The notes under the pieces: model-generated
What the model was told of the DNA's origin: nothing
Seen by the model: the letters and a program-made list of their open reading frames with translations, nothing else
Databases searched by the model: none
Made by a program: the position numbers and the translations under genes
Assembly (NCBI GenBank): GCA_900545335.1
Contig: UQYP01000006.1
Coordinates: 1-64,000 of the forward strand
Length of the DNA stretch: 64,000 bases
From: an uncultured Sutterella sp.
GTDB lineage: Bacteria; Pseudomonadota; Gammaproteobacteria; Burkholderiales; Burkholderiaceae_F
Direction of reading: 5' to 3'
Part shown: one piece after another, positions 16,397-24,060 of the stretch
Layout of the letters: every line of letters starts with the position of its first letter
How positions within the stretch are numbered: the stretch's first letter is position 1

Positions 16397-16654
16397 ATGG
16401 CCATTACGATGTTGCGTAAAAAGCCGATGGCTGAGAAAAAAGAGCTCGATGAGAAGGCAGTAGATGACTTTTTGGATTCTGCCTCTCATGTTAAAAAAGA
16501 AGCGGTTTCCAAAAAGAAAAAGCAGATTACGCTCACGATTTCAGAATCTTTATTGCAGTCAGTGGACGAAGCTGCTCATGAGCTCGGGCTTTCTCGAGCC
16601 GCCTATATAAATGCGGCGGTTTCCACAGCGCTTAAAAACGGTCTGACGCGCTAA
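16397..16654 (+). CDS. Ribbon-helix-helix partition partner (ParG/CopG-like)
   Basis: This 85-residue protein from ATG 16397 has GAGG 6 bases upstream; the in-frame TTG at 16385 overlaps that site and is rejected. The N-terminal 45 residues are lysine- and glutamate-rich and look flexible. The C-terminal part KKKQITLTISESLLQSVDEAAHELGLSRAAYINAAVSTAL is a ribbon-helix-helix fold: the beta strand KQITLTI would enter the DNA groove as a dimer. The layout, a mobile tail plus RHH, matches ParG-type centromere-binding proteins that activate the cognate ParF ATPase. It likely binds the palindrome at 16344-16369. Confidence 0.75.
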   Translation: MAITMLRKKPMAEKKELDEKAVDDFLDSASHVKKEAVSKKKKQITLTISESLLQSVDEAAHELGLSRAAYINAAVSTALKNGLTR

Positions 16655-16660
16655 CCTTAT

Positions 16661-16684
16661 GGGCCGAATCAAATTTTTCGGCCC
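16661..16684. terminator. Hairpin between convergent genes
   Basis: GGGCCGA pairs with TCGGCCC around a 10-base AT loop, between the partition gene and the leftward HAD gene. No long T run follows on either side, so terminator strength is uncertain. Confidence 0.5.
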
Positions 16685-16705
16685 TCACTCCAATAATTTT
16701 TTCTT

Positions 16706-17356
16706 CTAAGCTCGAATCAGGCCCGCTTCGTAGTCGGCAATGGCCTTCGGCAGCTGATCTAGAGAACTGATCACGAGCATCGGAGAAGGAATTCCTTCGG
16801 GCTTAGCCATGCCGATCCGATTGTGCCAGATAGTCGCCAATCCCACTTTAGACGTCCCCAACATGTCATAGGCAGAACCGGCAACAAATATTGCCTCATC
16901 AGCTTTGACGCCGGCGAGTTTAAGCGCCAATTCGTATGGACGGGGATCCGGTTTGTAGAAGCCTGCCTGGGCAGCAGTCACCACAACATCAAAATCTACG
17001 CCCATTTGAGCGGCTGCTTGTCGGCCCAGATTCTCGGAGCAGTTGGTGACCACGCCTAAGCGGTACTCTTTTTTTAGTTCTGTCAGCACCTGAAGGCTTT
17101 CGGGCCACCCGCGCAGTGTATGCCAGCGTTTTTGCAATTCATCGGCTAATGATCGATTAAAGCCAGCCGCAACAGCAGCTTCTTCAACCAGCGTCTCGTA
17201 GGAACGATAGGCTCCACAGCCGTAGGTTATTTTCAGATATTCAAACCGCCATTTGCGACCGGCCTCTTTGTCTCCTGCCGCTTCTTCCCAAATGGTCCAA
17301 GAGTCCATTAAAGCCGTCAGCAAATCAAAAAGAATCAGTTTCGGTTGGGTGCTCAT
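16706..17356 (-). CDS. HAD-superfamily hydrolase, haloacid dehalogenase type II-like
   Basis: The 216-residue protein starts at ATG 17356 (MSTQPK), with AGGAG 7 bases upstream; an upstream TTG at 17377 would overlap that site. HAD motif I is FDLLTALMDS with nucleophile D11 but Leu at the +2 position, where phosphatases carry Asp, a pattern of dehalogenase-like members. Motif II is VVTNCSE, motif III is FYKPDPRPY, and motif IV is FVAGSAYDMLGTSKVGL. Substrate unknown; 2-haloacid activity is not proven by these features. Divergent from the YjjG-like gene (starts 69 bases apart). Confidence 0.78.
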   Translation of the reverse strand: MSTQPKLILFDLLTALMDSWTIWEEAAGDKEAGRKWRFEYLKITYGCGAYRSYETLVEEAAVAAGFNRSLADELQKRWHTLRGWPESLQVLTELKKEYRLGVVTNCSENLGRQAAAQMGVDFDVVVTAAQAGFYKPDPRPYELALKLAGVKADEAIFVAGSAYDMLGTSKVGLATIWHNRIGMAKPEGIPSPMLVISSLDQLPKAIADYEAGLIRA

Positions 17357-17424
17357 TGCATTGCTCCTTTTTTCCAAGGTTGTCTTTTGTACAATTATCG
17401 CTGAGTTTTTATAGGAAAAAAGTC

Positions 17425-18126
17425 ATGAGCAGAGCCTTTGATTGTCTTTTGTGGGATGTTGACGGAACGTTGTTGGATTTTTTAGCAGCTGAGAAAATTG
17501 CCATTCGTTCTCTTTTTAAAGATTTTGAGTTAGGAGTGTGCACAGATGAAATGTTGCAGCGTTACAGCTCAATTAATGCTGACTACTGGAAAAAGCTTGA
17601 AAGAGGTGAAATGACGAAAGCTGAGATCCTCGTTCAACGATTTAAATCTTTTTTTGAAGAGCAAGAAATCTTTAATGTGGACTGTGAGGCTTTTGATCGA
17701 GCTTATCAAAAACGTTTAGGTGAAACCGTTGTTTTTAGAGATAACAGCTTTGAGCTTGTCTCGCGATTAAAGGGGAAGATTTCCCAATATGCAGCTTCCA
17801 ACGGAACCGTTGTTGCTCAAACCGGAAAATTAACAAATTCTGGTCTTATTAGATTGTTAGATGGCGTGTTTTTATCTGAAAAATTGGGTGCTGAGAAACC
17901 CTCAGCACTTTTCTTTGAAAAAGTTTTTGAAGTATTGGGTCCAATTGATCCAAGACGAACTCTCATTGTAGGAGACTCTCTTACGAGCGATATTCTGGGA
18001 GCAAAAAACGCAGGTATTCAGTCTTGCTGGTACAACCCATATCATCTTCCAAGCAACACAGCCATTGTGCCTGACTACGAAATAGATCACTTGGATAAGG
18101 TTCTCGATATTCTTAATTTAAATTGA
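17425..18126 (+). CDS. YjjG-like pyrimidine nucleotidase (HAD family)
   Basis: The 233-residue product starts at ATG 17425, preceded by AGGAAAAAAGTC. It has complete HAD motifs: WDVDGTLLDF (two catalytic Asp), ASNGT, KPSALFFEKVF and VGDSLTSDILGAKNAGI. Length and the VDGTLLDFxxAE start match YjjG/YfnB-type 5'-nucleotidases, which clean non-canonical pyrimidine monophosphates from the pool in E. coli. The frame is open upstream to 17356, but that extension overlaps the neighbour's promoter and is not expected to be coding. An AT-rich 190-base stretch follows. Confidence 0.8.
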   Translation: MSRAFDCLLWDVDGTLLDFLAAEKIAIRSLFKDFELGVCTDEMLQRYSSINADYWKKLERGEMTKAEILVQRFKSFFEEQEIFNVDCEAFDRAYQKRLGETVVFRDNSFELVSRLKGKISQYAASNGTVVAQTGKLTNSGLIRLLDGVFLSEKLGAEKPSALFFEKVFEVLGPIDPRRTLIVGDSLTSDILGAKNAGIQSCWYNPYHLPSNTAIVPDYEIDHLDKVLDILNLN

Positions 18127-18317
18127 TTATTCAATAGTTAAATAAAATCAAATTAATATTTTATTAATATTAATAAACAATTATTTTAATTTAATTAAAA
18201 GACAAGAGTTAGGATTAGGGATAGAAAATAGAAAAAGAAAAATGTGTTGAGTTTATTGGCAATAAAGCCCACAATAAAACTGATTTGACGTCTGAAATCC
18301 AACAAGAGGAGAATGCT

Positions 18318-19589
18318 ATGGCTAAAGAACGGCTTCGCGAAGGTGCCCGAGCTTTTGCAGAAAAAGTCTTTAATGATATTCGTGAATTTTCCAAAGATCC
18401 TGTTCGAGGTATTTCCCGCCAAGGCTATGGTCCTCTGGAAAATCAGGCACATGAATATCTGAAAAATGTTGCCCGAGAGTTGAATCTGGAAATTAAGATT
18501 GACCGTTGCGGTAATTTATTTTTAACGTTGCCAGGCACAGACCGTTCTCTTCCCTGTTATATGACTGGTTCGCACGCCGATAGTGTTCCTCAGGGCGGCC
18601 ACTATGACGGATTGGCAGGTGTAGTTGCTGCTTTGACTACGCTATGGTGGATGAGAAAGATCGGCTTTCAACCTAAGCGTGACGTCACTATGGTCGTCTT
18701 TAGAATGGAGGAAAGCTCCTGGTTTGGTAAAGCTTATGTTGGATCGCTAGCGATGGCCGGTCAGTTAACAGCCGAAGATTTAGCCCTCAAGCATCGCTCA
18801 AAAGATCAGACATTGGCCGAAGCTGTTCGGGAAGCCGGATTTAATCCGGACGACATGATTCGTACAGATCCTGCAATTGATTTTTCTAAGATTGCAGCTT
18901 TCACAGAACTACATATTGAGCAGGGACCGACTTTGGACTCTCAAAAGAAAGCTCGGGTCGGTATTGTGACAGGTATTCGTGGCAATCTGCGTCATAAAAC
19001 ATGCCGCTGTATTGGTGTGACAGCTCATTCGGGAGCCGTTGATAAACAGTATCGTCATGATGCTGTGATGGCCATGAGTGAGCTCATGATGAAGATGGAG
19101 CGTCACTGGGCTGAGTGGCTTGTGAGAGGCGAGGATTTGGTATTTACAGTCGGCGTCTTTAATACTGCGCTTTCTGCTGCCATTGCGATTATTCCAGGTG
19201 AAGTTTCTTTCAGTGTTGATATGAGAAGTCTTTCTATGGATACCCTGGATCGTTTCCATAAGTTATTGGTTGCCGAGGCCAATGCAACCGGCGCAGATCG
19301 GGGAGTGACGTTTGAATTTGACCGCACATTGGTTTGTAAGGCCGCTCAAGTTAATCACGACCTTTTTGAACATTTGAAGGCGGCAGCTAAAAAGGCAGAA
19401 ATTGATGTGATGGAAATTCCTAGCGGGGCTGGGCACGATTCAGCTGTTATGGCCGATATGGGCGTTCCCATTACCATGATTTTTGTGGCCAACCAAGACG
19501 GCTCTCACAATTGGAAAGAAAAGATGAAGTTAGATGACTTCATGTTGGGTACGGAAGTTCTCTTTACTGCCATTTCGACTTTTGATTAA
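18318..19589 (+). CDS. M20-family Zn amidohydrolase (hydantoinase/carbamoylase type)
   Basis: The 423-residue enzyme is of the N-carbamoyl-amino-acid hydrolase/allantoate amidohydrolase group. Dinuclear zinc ligands are visible: GSHADSVPQGGHYDGLAGV (His and bridging Asp), RMEESSWFG (Glu pair) and ELHIEQGPTLD (His); the terminal ligand His is in SGAGHDSAVMAD. The dimerisation lid is inserted between the halves. The start is ATG 18318 with GAGGAG 6 bases upstream; the frame start at 18285 lacks a site. Substrate is probably an N-carbamoyl amino acid or ureido compound used as a nitrogen source, but cannot be fixed from sequence. A hairpin terminator follows. Confidence 0.85.
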   Translation: MAKERLREGARAFAEKVFNDIREFSKDPVRGISRQGYGPLENQAHEYLKNVARELNLEIKIDRCGNLFLTLPGTDRSLPCYMTGSHADSVPQGGHYDGLAGVVAALTTLWWMRKIGFQPKRDVTMVVFRMEESSWFGKAYVGSLAMAGQLTAEDLALKHRSKDQTLAEAVREAGFNPDDMIRTDPAIDFSKIAAFTELHIEQGPTLDSQKKARVGIVTGIRGNLRHKTCRCIGVTAHSGAVDKQYRHDAVMAMSELMMKMERHWAEWLVRGEDLVFTVGVFNTALSAAIAIIPGEVSFSVDMRSLSMDTLDRFHKLLVAEANATGADRGVTFEFDRTLVCKAAQVNHDLFEHLKAAAKKAEIDVMEIPSGAGHDSAVMADMGVPITMIFVANQDGSHNWKEKMKLDDFMLGTEVLFTAISTFD

Positions 19590-19596
19590 TTGGCTG

Positions 19597-19622
19597 GGGC
19601 TGCCAACTTGAACTGGCAGCCC
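19597..19622 (+). terminator. Terminator after the amidohydrolase gene
   Basis: The perfect 9-bp stem GGGCTGCCA/TGGCAGCCC has an 8-base loop; it is followed by TTTCGCTT. It lies only 17 bases before the next start codon. Confidence 0.65.
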
Positions 19623-19638
19623 TTTCGCTTCAGTCATA

Positions 19639-20166
19639 ATGCATCGAAATAGACTCATTGCGTTGGATACGGAAACAACTGGTTTATACCCGAAATACGG
19701 GGACCGTCTTGTTTCTATAGGCTGTGTGGAAATATTGCAAAACGGAGATCCCGGAAGAATGTACCACCAGCTTATTAATCCTGAACGTCCCGTCACTGTC
19801 GGTGCTCAACGTGTGCACGGTTACTCATGGGACATGCTCAAAAATCAACCTCGGTTTGTTGAAATTGCCGATGAGTTCTTGGAGTTTGTGTACGGAGCAA
19901 CCTTAGTTATCCATAACGCTCGGTTTGATATCGGCTTTTTAAATACAGAACTTAAGAAAATTGGCCGTGGCTGTATTGGTGACTATTGCAACGGGATTGT
20001 GGATACCTTGACTTTAGCCAGAAGACTTCGTCCGGGACAACCCGCCTCTTTGGATGCTCTTTGCAAGGCATTTTCGATTGATGCATCAGCTCGCGTTAAG
20101 CACGGAGCTCTTATTGACTCGCTTCTTTTGGTGCGTGTCTATAATGCCCTGACAAAATTGTCTTAA
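19639..20166 (+). CDS. DnaQ-like 3'-5' exonuclease (DEDDh)
   Basis: The 175-residue exonuclease has all DEDDh motifs: ExoI LDTETTGLYP (residues 8-17), ExoII HNARFDIGFLN and ExoIII HGALIDSLLL, with the extra substrate-loop residues VGAQRVHGYS. This is the proofreading-subunit family, and the closest match is DnaQ epsilon. It ends right after the catalytic domain, about 65 residues shorter than E. coli DnaQ, so the C-terminal polymerase-binding tail is missing. No Shine-Dalgarno is visible before the ATG and a terminator ends 16 bases upstream, so it may be leaderless. endA-like gene follows after 12 bases. Confidence 0.85.
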   Translation: MHRNRLIALDTETTGLYPKYGDRLVSIGCVEILQNGDPGRMYHQLINPERPVTVGAQRVHGYSWDMLKNQPRFVEIADEFLEFVYGATLVIHNARFDIGFLNTELKKIGRGCIGDYCNGIVDTLTLARRLRPGQPASLDALCKAFSIDASARVKHGALIDSLLLVRVYNALTKLS

Positions 20167-20178
20167 AAAGAGATTTTC

Positions 20179-20931
20179 ATGACTCTGTCTCCCAAATTAG
20201 TTGCTGCGGTATTAGCTTTTGTGCCTGCCTTGAGTTTTTCGCAAGGCAATACAGTTAATGACTCTTTTAACAAGGCAAAACAATTGCTTGAAAAGGAAGT
20301 TTATTTTGACCATCGGGTCACGCTTTATTGCGCAGCAGAATTTGACTCGCGGAAAAATATTACGCTACCGGCCGGCTTTGTTACTCAAAAGCATCAAAAG
20401 CGAGCAGGCAGGGTGGAATGGGAACATGTAGTTGCTGCTGAAAATTTTGGCCGCAGTTTTAAAGAGTGGCGAGAGGGTGATCCGGTTTGCGTCAATAATA
20501 AAGGCAAGAGCTATAAGGGGCGCCGATGCGCAGAGCGGGCTAACCAAGAGTACCGCTTTATGCAGGCGGATATGTATAACCTGTATCCGGCAATCGGAGC
20601 AGTGAATGCAGCTCGCCAGAACTACAATTTCCAAATGTTACCTCACGCTAAAAGTAGCTTTGGCACGTGTGAGATGAAAATTGAGGGCAGACGAGCAGAA
20701 CCGCCGGAGCGGGCTCGAGGACAAATCGCAAGAACGCATCTTTACATGGCGGCTTCCTATCCGAGATTTCGTTTAAGTGATCAGCAAAGAAAACTCATGA
20801 CAGCTTGGGACAAAATGTATCCGGTGGATGCTTGGGAATGCCAGCGAGCTCAACGTATTGAAAAAATACAAAAAAATGAGAATTCTTTTGTAAAGGATGC
20901 TTGCATTAAGGCTGGTCTGTGGAAAAATTAA
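20179..20931 (+). CDS. endA: Endonuclease I (EndA/Dns family)
   Basis: This 250-residue secreted nuclease cuts double-stranded DNA non-specifically. Residues 1-21 form a signal peptide (LVAAVLAFVPALSFSQG). The beta-beta-alpha-metal site is visible as GRVEWEHVVAAENFG (catalytic His) and QADMYNLYPAIGAVNAARQNYNF (Mg-binding Asn region). Four or more cysteines suggest disulfides in the periplasm, as in EndA/Vvn. AAAAAGAG lies upstream of the ATG, 12 bases from the exonuclease stop. It should act in the periplasm or outside the cell on foreign DNA, yielding nucleotides or limiting uptake. Confidence 0.9.
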   Translation: MTLSPKLVAAVLAFVPALSFSQGNTVNDSFNKAKQLLEKEVYFDHRVTLYCAAEFDSRKNITLPAGFVTQKHQKRAGRVEWEHVVAAENFGRSFKEWREGDPVCVNNKGKSYKGRRCAERANQEYRFMQADMYNLYPAIGAVNAARQNYNFQMLPHAKSSFGTCEMKIEGRRAEPPERARGQIARTHLYMAASYPRFRLSDQQRKLMTAWDKMYPVDAWECQRAQRIEKIQKNENSFVKDACIKAGLWKN

Positions 20932-21253
20932 CTCTTAACAATACTTCAACGCAACAATTCTGCAGCTGTGGGAGTGAGAACTTTTAGTCTGCAGTGTCGG
21001 TGAAAATCACCCCTTCGAATTGAATTTAACCGATTTTTCAGCTGATTGACTAAAGAGCAACAGAGCTATTACTGATGCTGTTCGATTTCATGATTTTGAA
21101 AGGTATCTCTGATCGTTATCCAAAATAGACAAAAACATTTTGTCGGCCCGCAATACTACTGAGTCTTTTGAACCGATTCGCGTTAGGTAATTAATCACTC
21201 TGTTTTGTTTGAAATTGTATTACAATATCAAATAAAAGACAGAGGAGCTGATT
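20932..21253. other. Promoter region of the umuD-like operon
   Basis: There is no ORF. A small hairpin (GGTGA-AAA-TCACC near 21000) and a long palindromic operator (21208-21232) are the only structures. No T-rich terminator for endA is obvious. The strongest promoter-like sequence lies just around the palindrome. Confidence 0.5.
21208..21232. promoter_or_regulatory. 25-bp near-perfect palindrome, probable operator of the UmuD-like regulator
   Basis: Arms TTTGA-A-ATTGTA and TACAAT-A-TCAAA face each other across a single central T (21220); the only mismatch is the A/A pair at 21213/21227. It lies 21 bases before the start of a gene encoding a basic DNA-binding N-terminus fused to a LexA-like protease, so autoregulation is likely. 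It does not match the LexA box CTG-N10-CAG. Confidence 0.6.
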
Positions 21254-21880
21254 ATGCAGAAAAAACAAAGGGGCGGTAAAAGATTAAATGCTGGCAGAAA
21301 GCCAGAAGGGGAAGAGGCTCTGAGCGAAACGATCATTGCTCGAGTGACACCAGATCAAAAAGTTGTCTTTCGTGAAAAGGGAGGCAGTAAATGGCTGAGA
21401 ATGGCTTTAAGCTCTCTTGCTCCCCAGTTAAAGGATCTGCCTTCATGGATTAAAAAGGTTGTACCTCGGACAAGCCAATCTGTTCCGATGTTTGAGTATT
21501 CTGTACAGGCCGGTTTCCCATCACCTGCAGAAAGCTATAAGGAAACACTTGATTTTAATGAACTTTTAATTGATAACGCGCCAGCGACTTTTGTTTTGCG
21601 AGTTTCAGGACAGTCAATGGTCGATGCTGGCTTGTCCGATGAAGACTTAATCGTTGTAGACCGTTCGCGTACCCCTAAAAACGGTGACATTGTAGTGATG
21701 CAAATTGACAACGAGTATACCGTTAAGCGTTTTATCCGTACTCCAAAAGGTTTTTACCTTAAAGCAGAAAACAGCTCTGGACAATATCCTGATATTTATC
21801 CGCTAGAAGGCCAGGAATGGCATCTGTTTGGGGTAGTGAATTTTGTGATTAAAGCTCTTTCCGGCAAGGTTTCTATTTGA
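21254..21880 (+). CDS. UmuD-like S24 peptidase fused to a DNA-binding N-terminus
   Basis: The 208-residue protein exceeds classical UmuD (139) by about 70 residues. The C-terminal half is a LexA/UmuD domain: cleavage site A86-G87 (SVQAGFPSP), Ser121 (SGQSM) and Lys158 (YTVKRF). RecA-stimulated self-cleavage is expected. The N-terminus begins with a basic RGGKRLNAGRKPE motif and continues ETIIARVTPDQKVVFREKGGSKWLRMAL, which looks like a ribbon-helix-helix or related DNA-binding segment, so it may repress its own operon like Acinetobacter UmuDAb. AGAGGAG precedes the ATG. Its stop overlaps the umuC start (TTGA). Confidence 0.82.
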   Translation: MQKKQRGGKRLNAGRKPEGEEALSETIIARVTPDQKVVFREKGGSKWLRMALSSLAPQLKDLPSWIKKVVPRTSQSVPMFEYSVQAGFPSPAESYKETLDFNELLIDNAPATFVLRVSGQSMVDAGLSDEDLIVVDRSRTPKNGDIVVMQIDNEYTVKRFIRTPKGFYLKAENSSGQYPDIYPLEGQEWHLFGVVNFVIKALSGKVSI

Positions 21881-23154
21881 AAAAGCACACTATGTATGCT
21901 CTTATTGATGGGAATTCTTTTTATGCTTCCTGTGAACGGGTTTTTAGACCGGACTTAAAAAACCGTCCCGTTGTTGTTCTGAGTAACAATGACGGTTGCA
22001 TTGTGACGCTCACGAAGGAAGCTAAAACATTGGGATTAAAAAGAGGCGTTCCCTTGTTTCAAGTCCAAGACATTATTAAAAGAAATCAGGTAGCAGTCTT
22101 TTCCAGTAACTATGAGCTTTATGGGGATATGTCTGCACGGATGATGAAAACGATTGCCTCTTTGACACCGGCCATTGAGGTTTACTCCATTGATGAGTGC
22201 TTTGCCGACCTATCCGGCTTGTCGGATTTAACGGCGTTGGGTTTCAAAATCAGGAAGCGGATTTGGCGCTGGATTGGCATACCGGCCTGTGTGGGTATCG
22301 CTCCGACAAAGACCCTCGCAAAATACTGCAATCATTTGGCAAAAAAAATCCCCGCGCTAAACGGTGTGCTCAATTGGAACGATTTGACACCCGAGAGGCA
22401 GCGTAAAGCCTTAGCCTGTCTGAGTGTGGAAGAGGTTTGGGGAGTGGGCGGACGTTTAAGTTCCAGAATGCTTCGTTTGGGAATACAAACGCCGCTTGAT
22501 TTAAGTGAAGTTTCGGAAGCACTTCTGAAGCAGTGTTTTCCGAGCAATGTTGTTGATACCGCAAAAGAGTTGCGTGGCATTAAAGCCATTGACTTTGAAC
22601 CCACCGCTCCGATTCGTCAACGTCTTGTTCGAAGCCGAAGCTTTGCGGATGATGTCTATGATAAAAACGATCTTTTAAGTGCTATCACCATGCATGCGCA
22701 GGAAGCCGCACGCGTTTTACGCGAAGAGCGACTTGTGGCGGCTAAAGTTGGAGTTTTTATTTTTTCCAACCGTTTTAAATCAGATGTTCCCGCTTATGCG
22801 GCAATAGATGTGATTGAATTAGGACACCACGTCAATGACACGCCTACGATATTGAGCAGCGCGGAAAAATTGCTCCACCGGCTTTTTAGGAAAGGCGTCG
22901 CTTATAAAAAGGCCGGCGTTGTTTTAAGCGACATTCAACCTGTCTATGAAACAAACGGTGATCTGCTGGCGTTTGAAACTGAAAAAGCCGATAAGTTGTC
23001 AGAAGTGATTGACCGGATCAACAGTAAGTATGGTAGGGACACTGTTAGCTTCTCAGCTGTGAAAAGGAACTCTAGTCACTGGAAAATGAGACGGGATATG
23101 AAAAGTCCCTCTTACACGACGAGATTTTCTGATGTTTTGGTAATCAAAACTTAA
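21877..23154 (+). CDS. umuC: UmuC-type Y-family DNA polymerase (Pol V catalytic subunit)
   Basis: This 425-residue translesion polymerase shows ALIDGNSFYASCERVF (first metal-binding Asp and steric-gate region), VVVLSNNDGCIV, YSIDECFADLSGL (catalytic D-E), IPACVGIAPTKTLAKYCNHLAKK and the C-terminal little-finger and UmuC tail ending KMRRDMKSPSYTTRFSDVLVIK. It starts at a TTG overlapping the umuD-like stop, with AAGG 7 bases upstream; ATG 21892 is the alternative. Acts with the cleaved UmuD-like partner in SOS mutagenesis. A decayed second copy of its 3' end lies at 27333-27544. Confidence 0.92.
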   Translation: MKKHTMYALIDGNSFYASCERVFRPDLKNRPVVVLSNNDGCIVTLTKEAKTLGLKRGVPLFQVQDIIKRNQVAVFSSNYELYGDMSARMMKTIASLTPAIEVYSIDECFADLSGLSDLTALGFKIRKRIWRWIGIPACVGIAPTKTLAKYCNHLAKKIPALNGVLNWNDLTPERQRKALACLSVEEVWGVGGRLSSRMLRLGIQTPLDLSEVSEALLKQCFPSNVVDTAKELRGIKAIDFEPTAPIRQRLVRSRSFADDVYDKNDLLSAITMHAQEAARVLREERLVAAKVGVFIFSNRFKSDVPAYAAIDVIELGHHVNDTPTILSSAEKLLHRLFRKGVAYKKAGVVLSDIQPVYETNGDLLAFETEKADKLSEVIDRINSKYGRDTVSFSAVKRNSSHWKMRRDMKSPSYTTRFSDVLVIKT

Positions 23155-23459
23155 TTGTCTGGAGTCACATCCTTTTTGTTTTCTGTTTTATTTTGTCGCA
23201 TGAGATCTTTAACGAGCTCTCCGGCTTCGGTCACCATTTTCACCATTGCCTGTACCCACGAATCAATACACTGGGCAGTCTTGGCAAAGAATTGACGGGT
23301 TTCTTTAGGGGCAATGACAAGGGTTGTAAGAGTTGCAATGACGGCTAGTGTCAACACGGAAAAAAGTACGGAAATCGTGCAAATCAATAGCGCGATTGCC
23401 AAAATAAAAATAAGAGTGACAATCAATTTTTTGAAGGCTTGAGAGGTCTTTTCCAGCAT
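23151..23459 (-). CDS. Small membrane protein downstream of the P1B ATPase genes
   Basis: The 102-residue product has a strongly hydrophobic central region (about 12-48, two membrane segments) and an amphipathic, charged C-terminus (VKDLMRQNKTENKKDVTPDN). It is the last gene of the leftward operon 26731-23151, 10 bases after the HMA-like gene, and its stop overlaps the umuC stop by 4 bases. Function unknown; position suggests a link with metal transport or envelope stress. Confidence 0.6.
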   Translation of the reverse strand: MLEKTSQAFKKLIVTLIFILAIALLICTISVLFSVLTLAVIATLTTLVIAPKETRQFFAKTAQCIDSWVQAMVKMVTEAGELVKDLMRQNKTENKKDVTPDN

Positions 23460-23469
23460 AAAAGTTCCT

Positions 23470-24060
23470 TTAAAGCACTTTTCGGTGTTGAAGAAGGTGG
23501 ACAGTCAGAAGAGCTAAAAAGGCACCGCCGAAAAGAACATGACTTTTTGTTTGAGAAGTGGCTAAAACTCCCACACTGAACAAAAGACTCGCAAGCATTA
23601 AGCGGTTTTGTGTGACGCGGCGCTTTCTGGCTTTTTGTTTAATATCGTGCGCTATATAAGGACTGAGCCGATCAAGAACGCTATTGCCTAAAAATTCGAA
23701 CTGTTTTGCCAAAGACTTGGCGCAATTTTCAATCTGACCCGTTGAGGCGTTTTCTTTGGATTTTTTTCCCTTATTGAGTATCCCAAGATCGGTGGCGTAA
23801 TTGAGATATTCGGCAGCTTCACTAAAAAGTTCTTCAATATCCAAATTATCGCGATTAGGATCCCAGGTTATTAAAAGACTGCCAACTCTAGGATTAAGGC
23901 CGACTGTAATGCTTTCTCCGTGGCTTTCGACCCATTGAGTAATCAGTAAAGCGGAATCCTTGTCGATGTTGACAAGTTGAGGCAATCGAAGTCTCAATCG
24001 TCCGGGCAATGATGAGCGAACGGTTTTTAATATAGTTTTGAGATCAATGTCAGTGTCCAT
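23470..24060 (-). CDS. HMA-like metal-associated membrane protein
   Basis: The 196-residue product from ATG 24060 (MDTDIDL) has GGGAG 5 bases upstream; the open frame further up overlaps the ATPase. Residues 15-95 resemble a degenerate ferredoxin-like HMA domain (SLPGRLRLRLPQL, then SLLITWDP), as found beside P1B ATPases in some anaerobes. No CxxC metal pair is present, so it is unlikely to be a classic metallochaperone. Near the C-terminus two hydrophobic segments follow (RLMLASLLFSVGVLA, VLFGGAFLALLTVHLL). Its start overlaps the ATPase stop by 11 bases, so translation is coupled. Confidence 0.65.
   Translation of the reverse strand: MDTDIDLKTILKTVRSSLPGRLRLRLPQLVNIDKDSALLITQWVESHGESITVGLNPRVGSLLITWDPNRDNLDIEELFSEAAEYLNYATDLGILNKGKKSKENASTGQIENCAKSLAKQFEFLGNSVLDRLSPYIAHDIKQKARKRRVTQNRLMLASLLFSVGVLATSQTKSHVLFGGAFLALLTVHLLQHRKVL

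Noticed and set aside
21201..21216. LexA box of the CTG-N10-CAG type before the umuD-like gene
   Set aside because: CTG at 21200-21202 is not followed by CAG at the right distance; the 25-bp palindrome is the better operator candidate.
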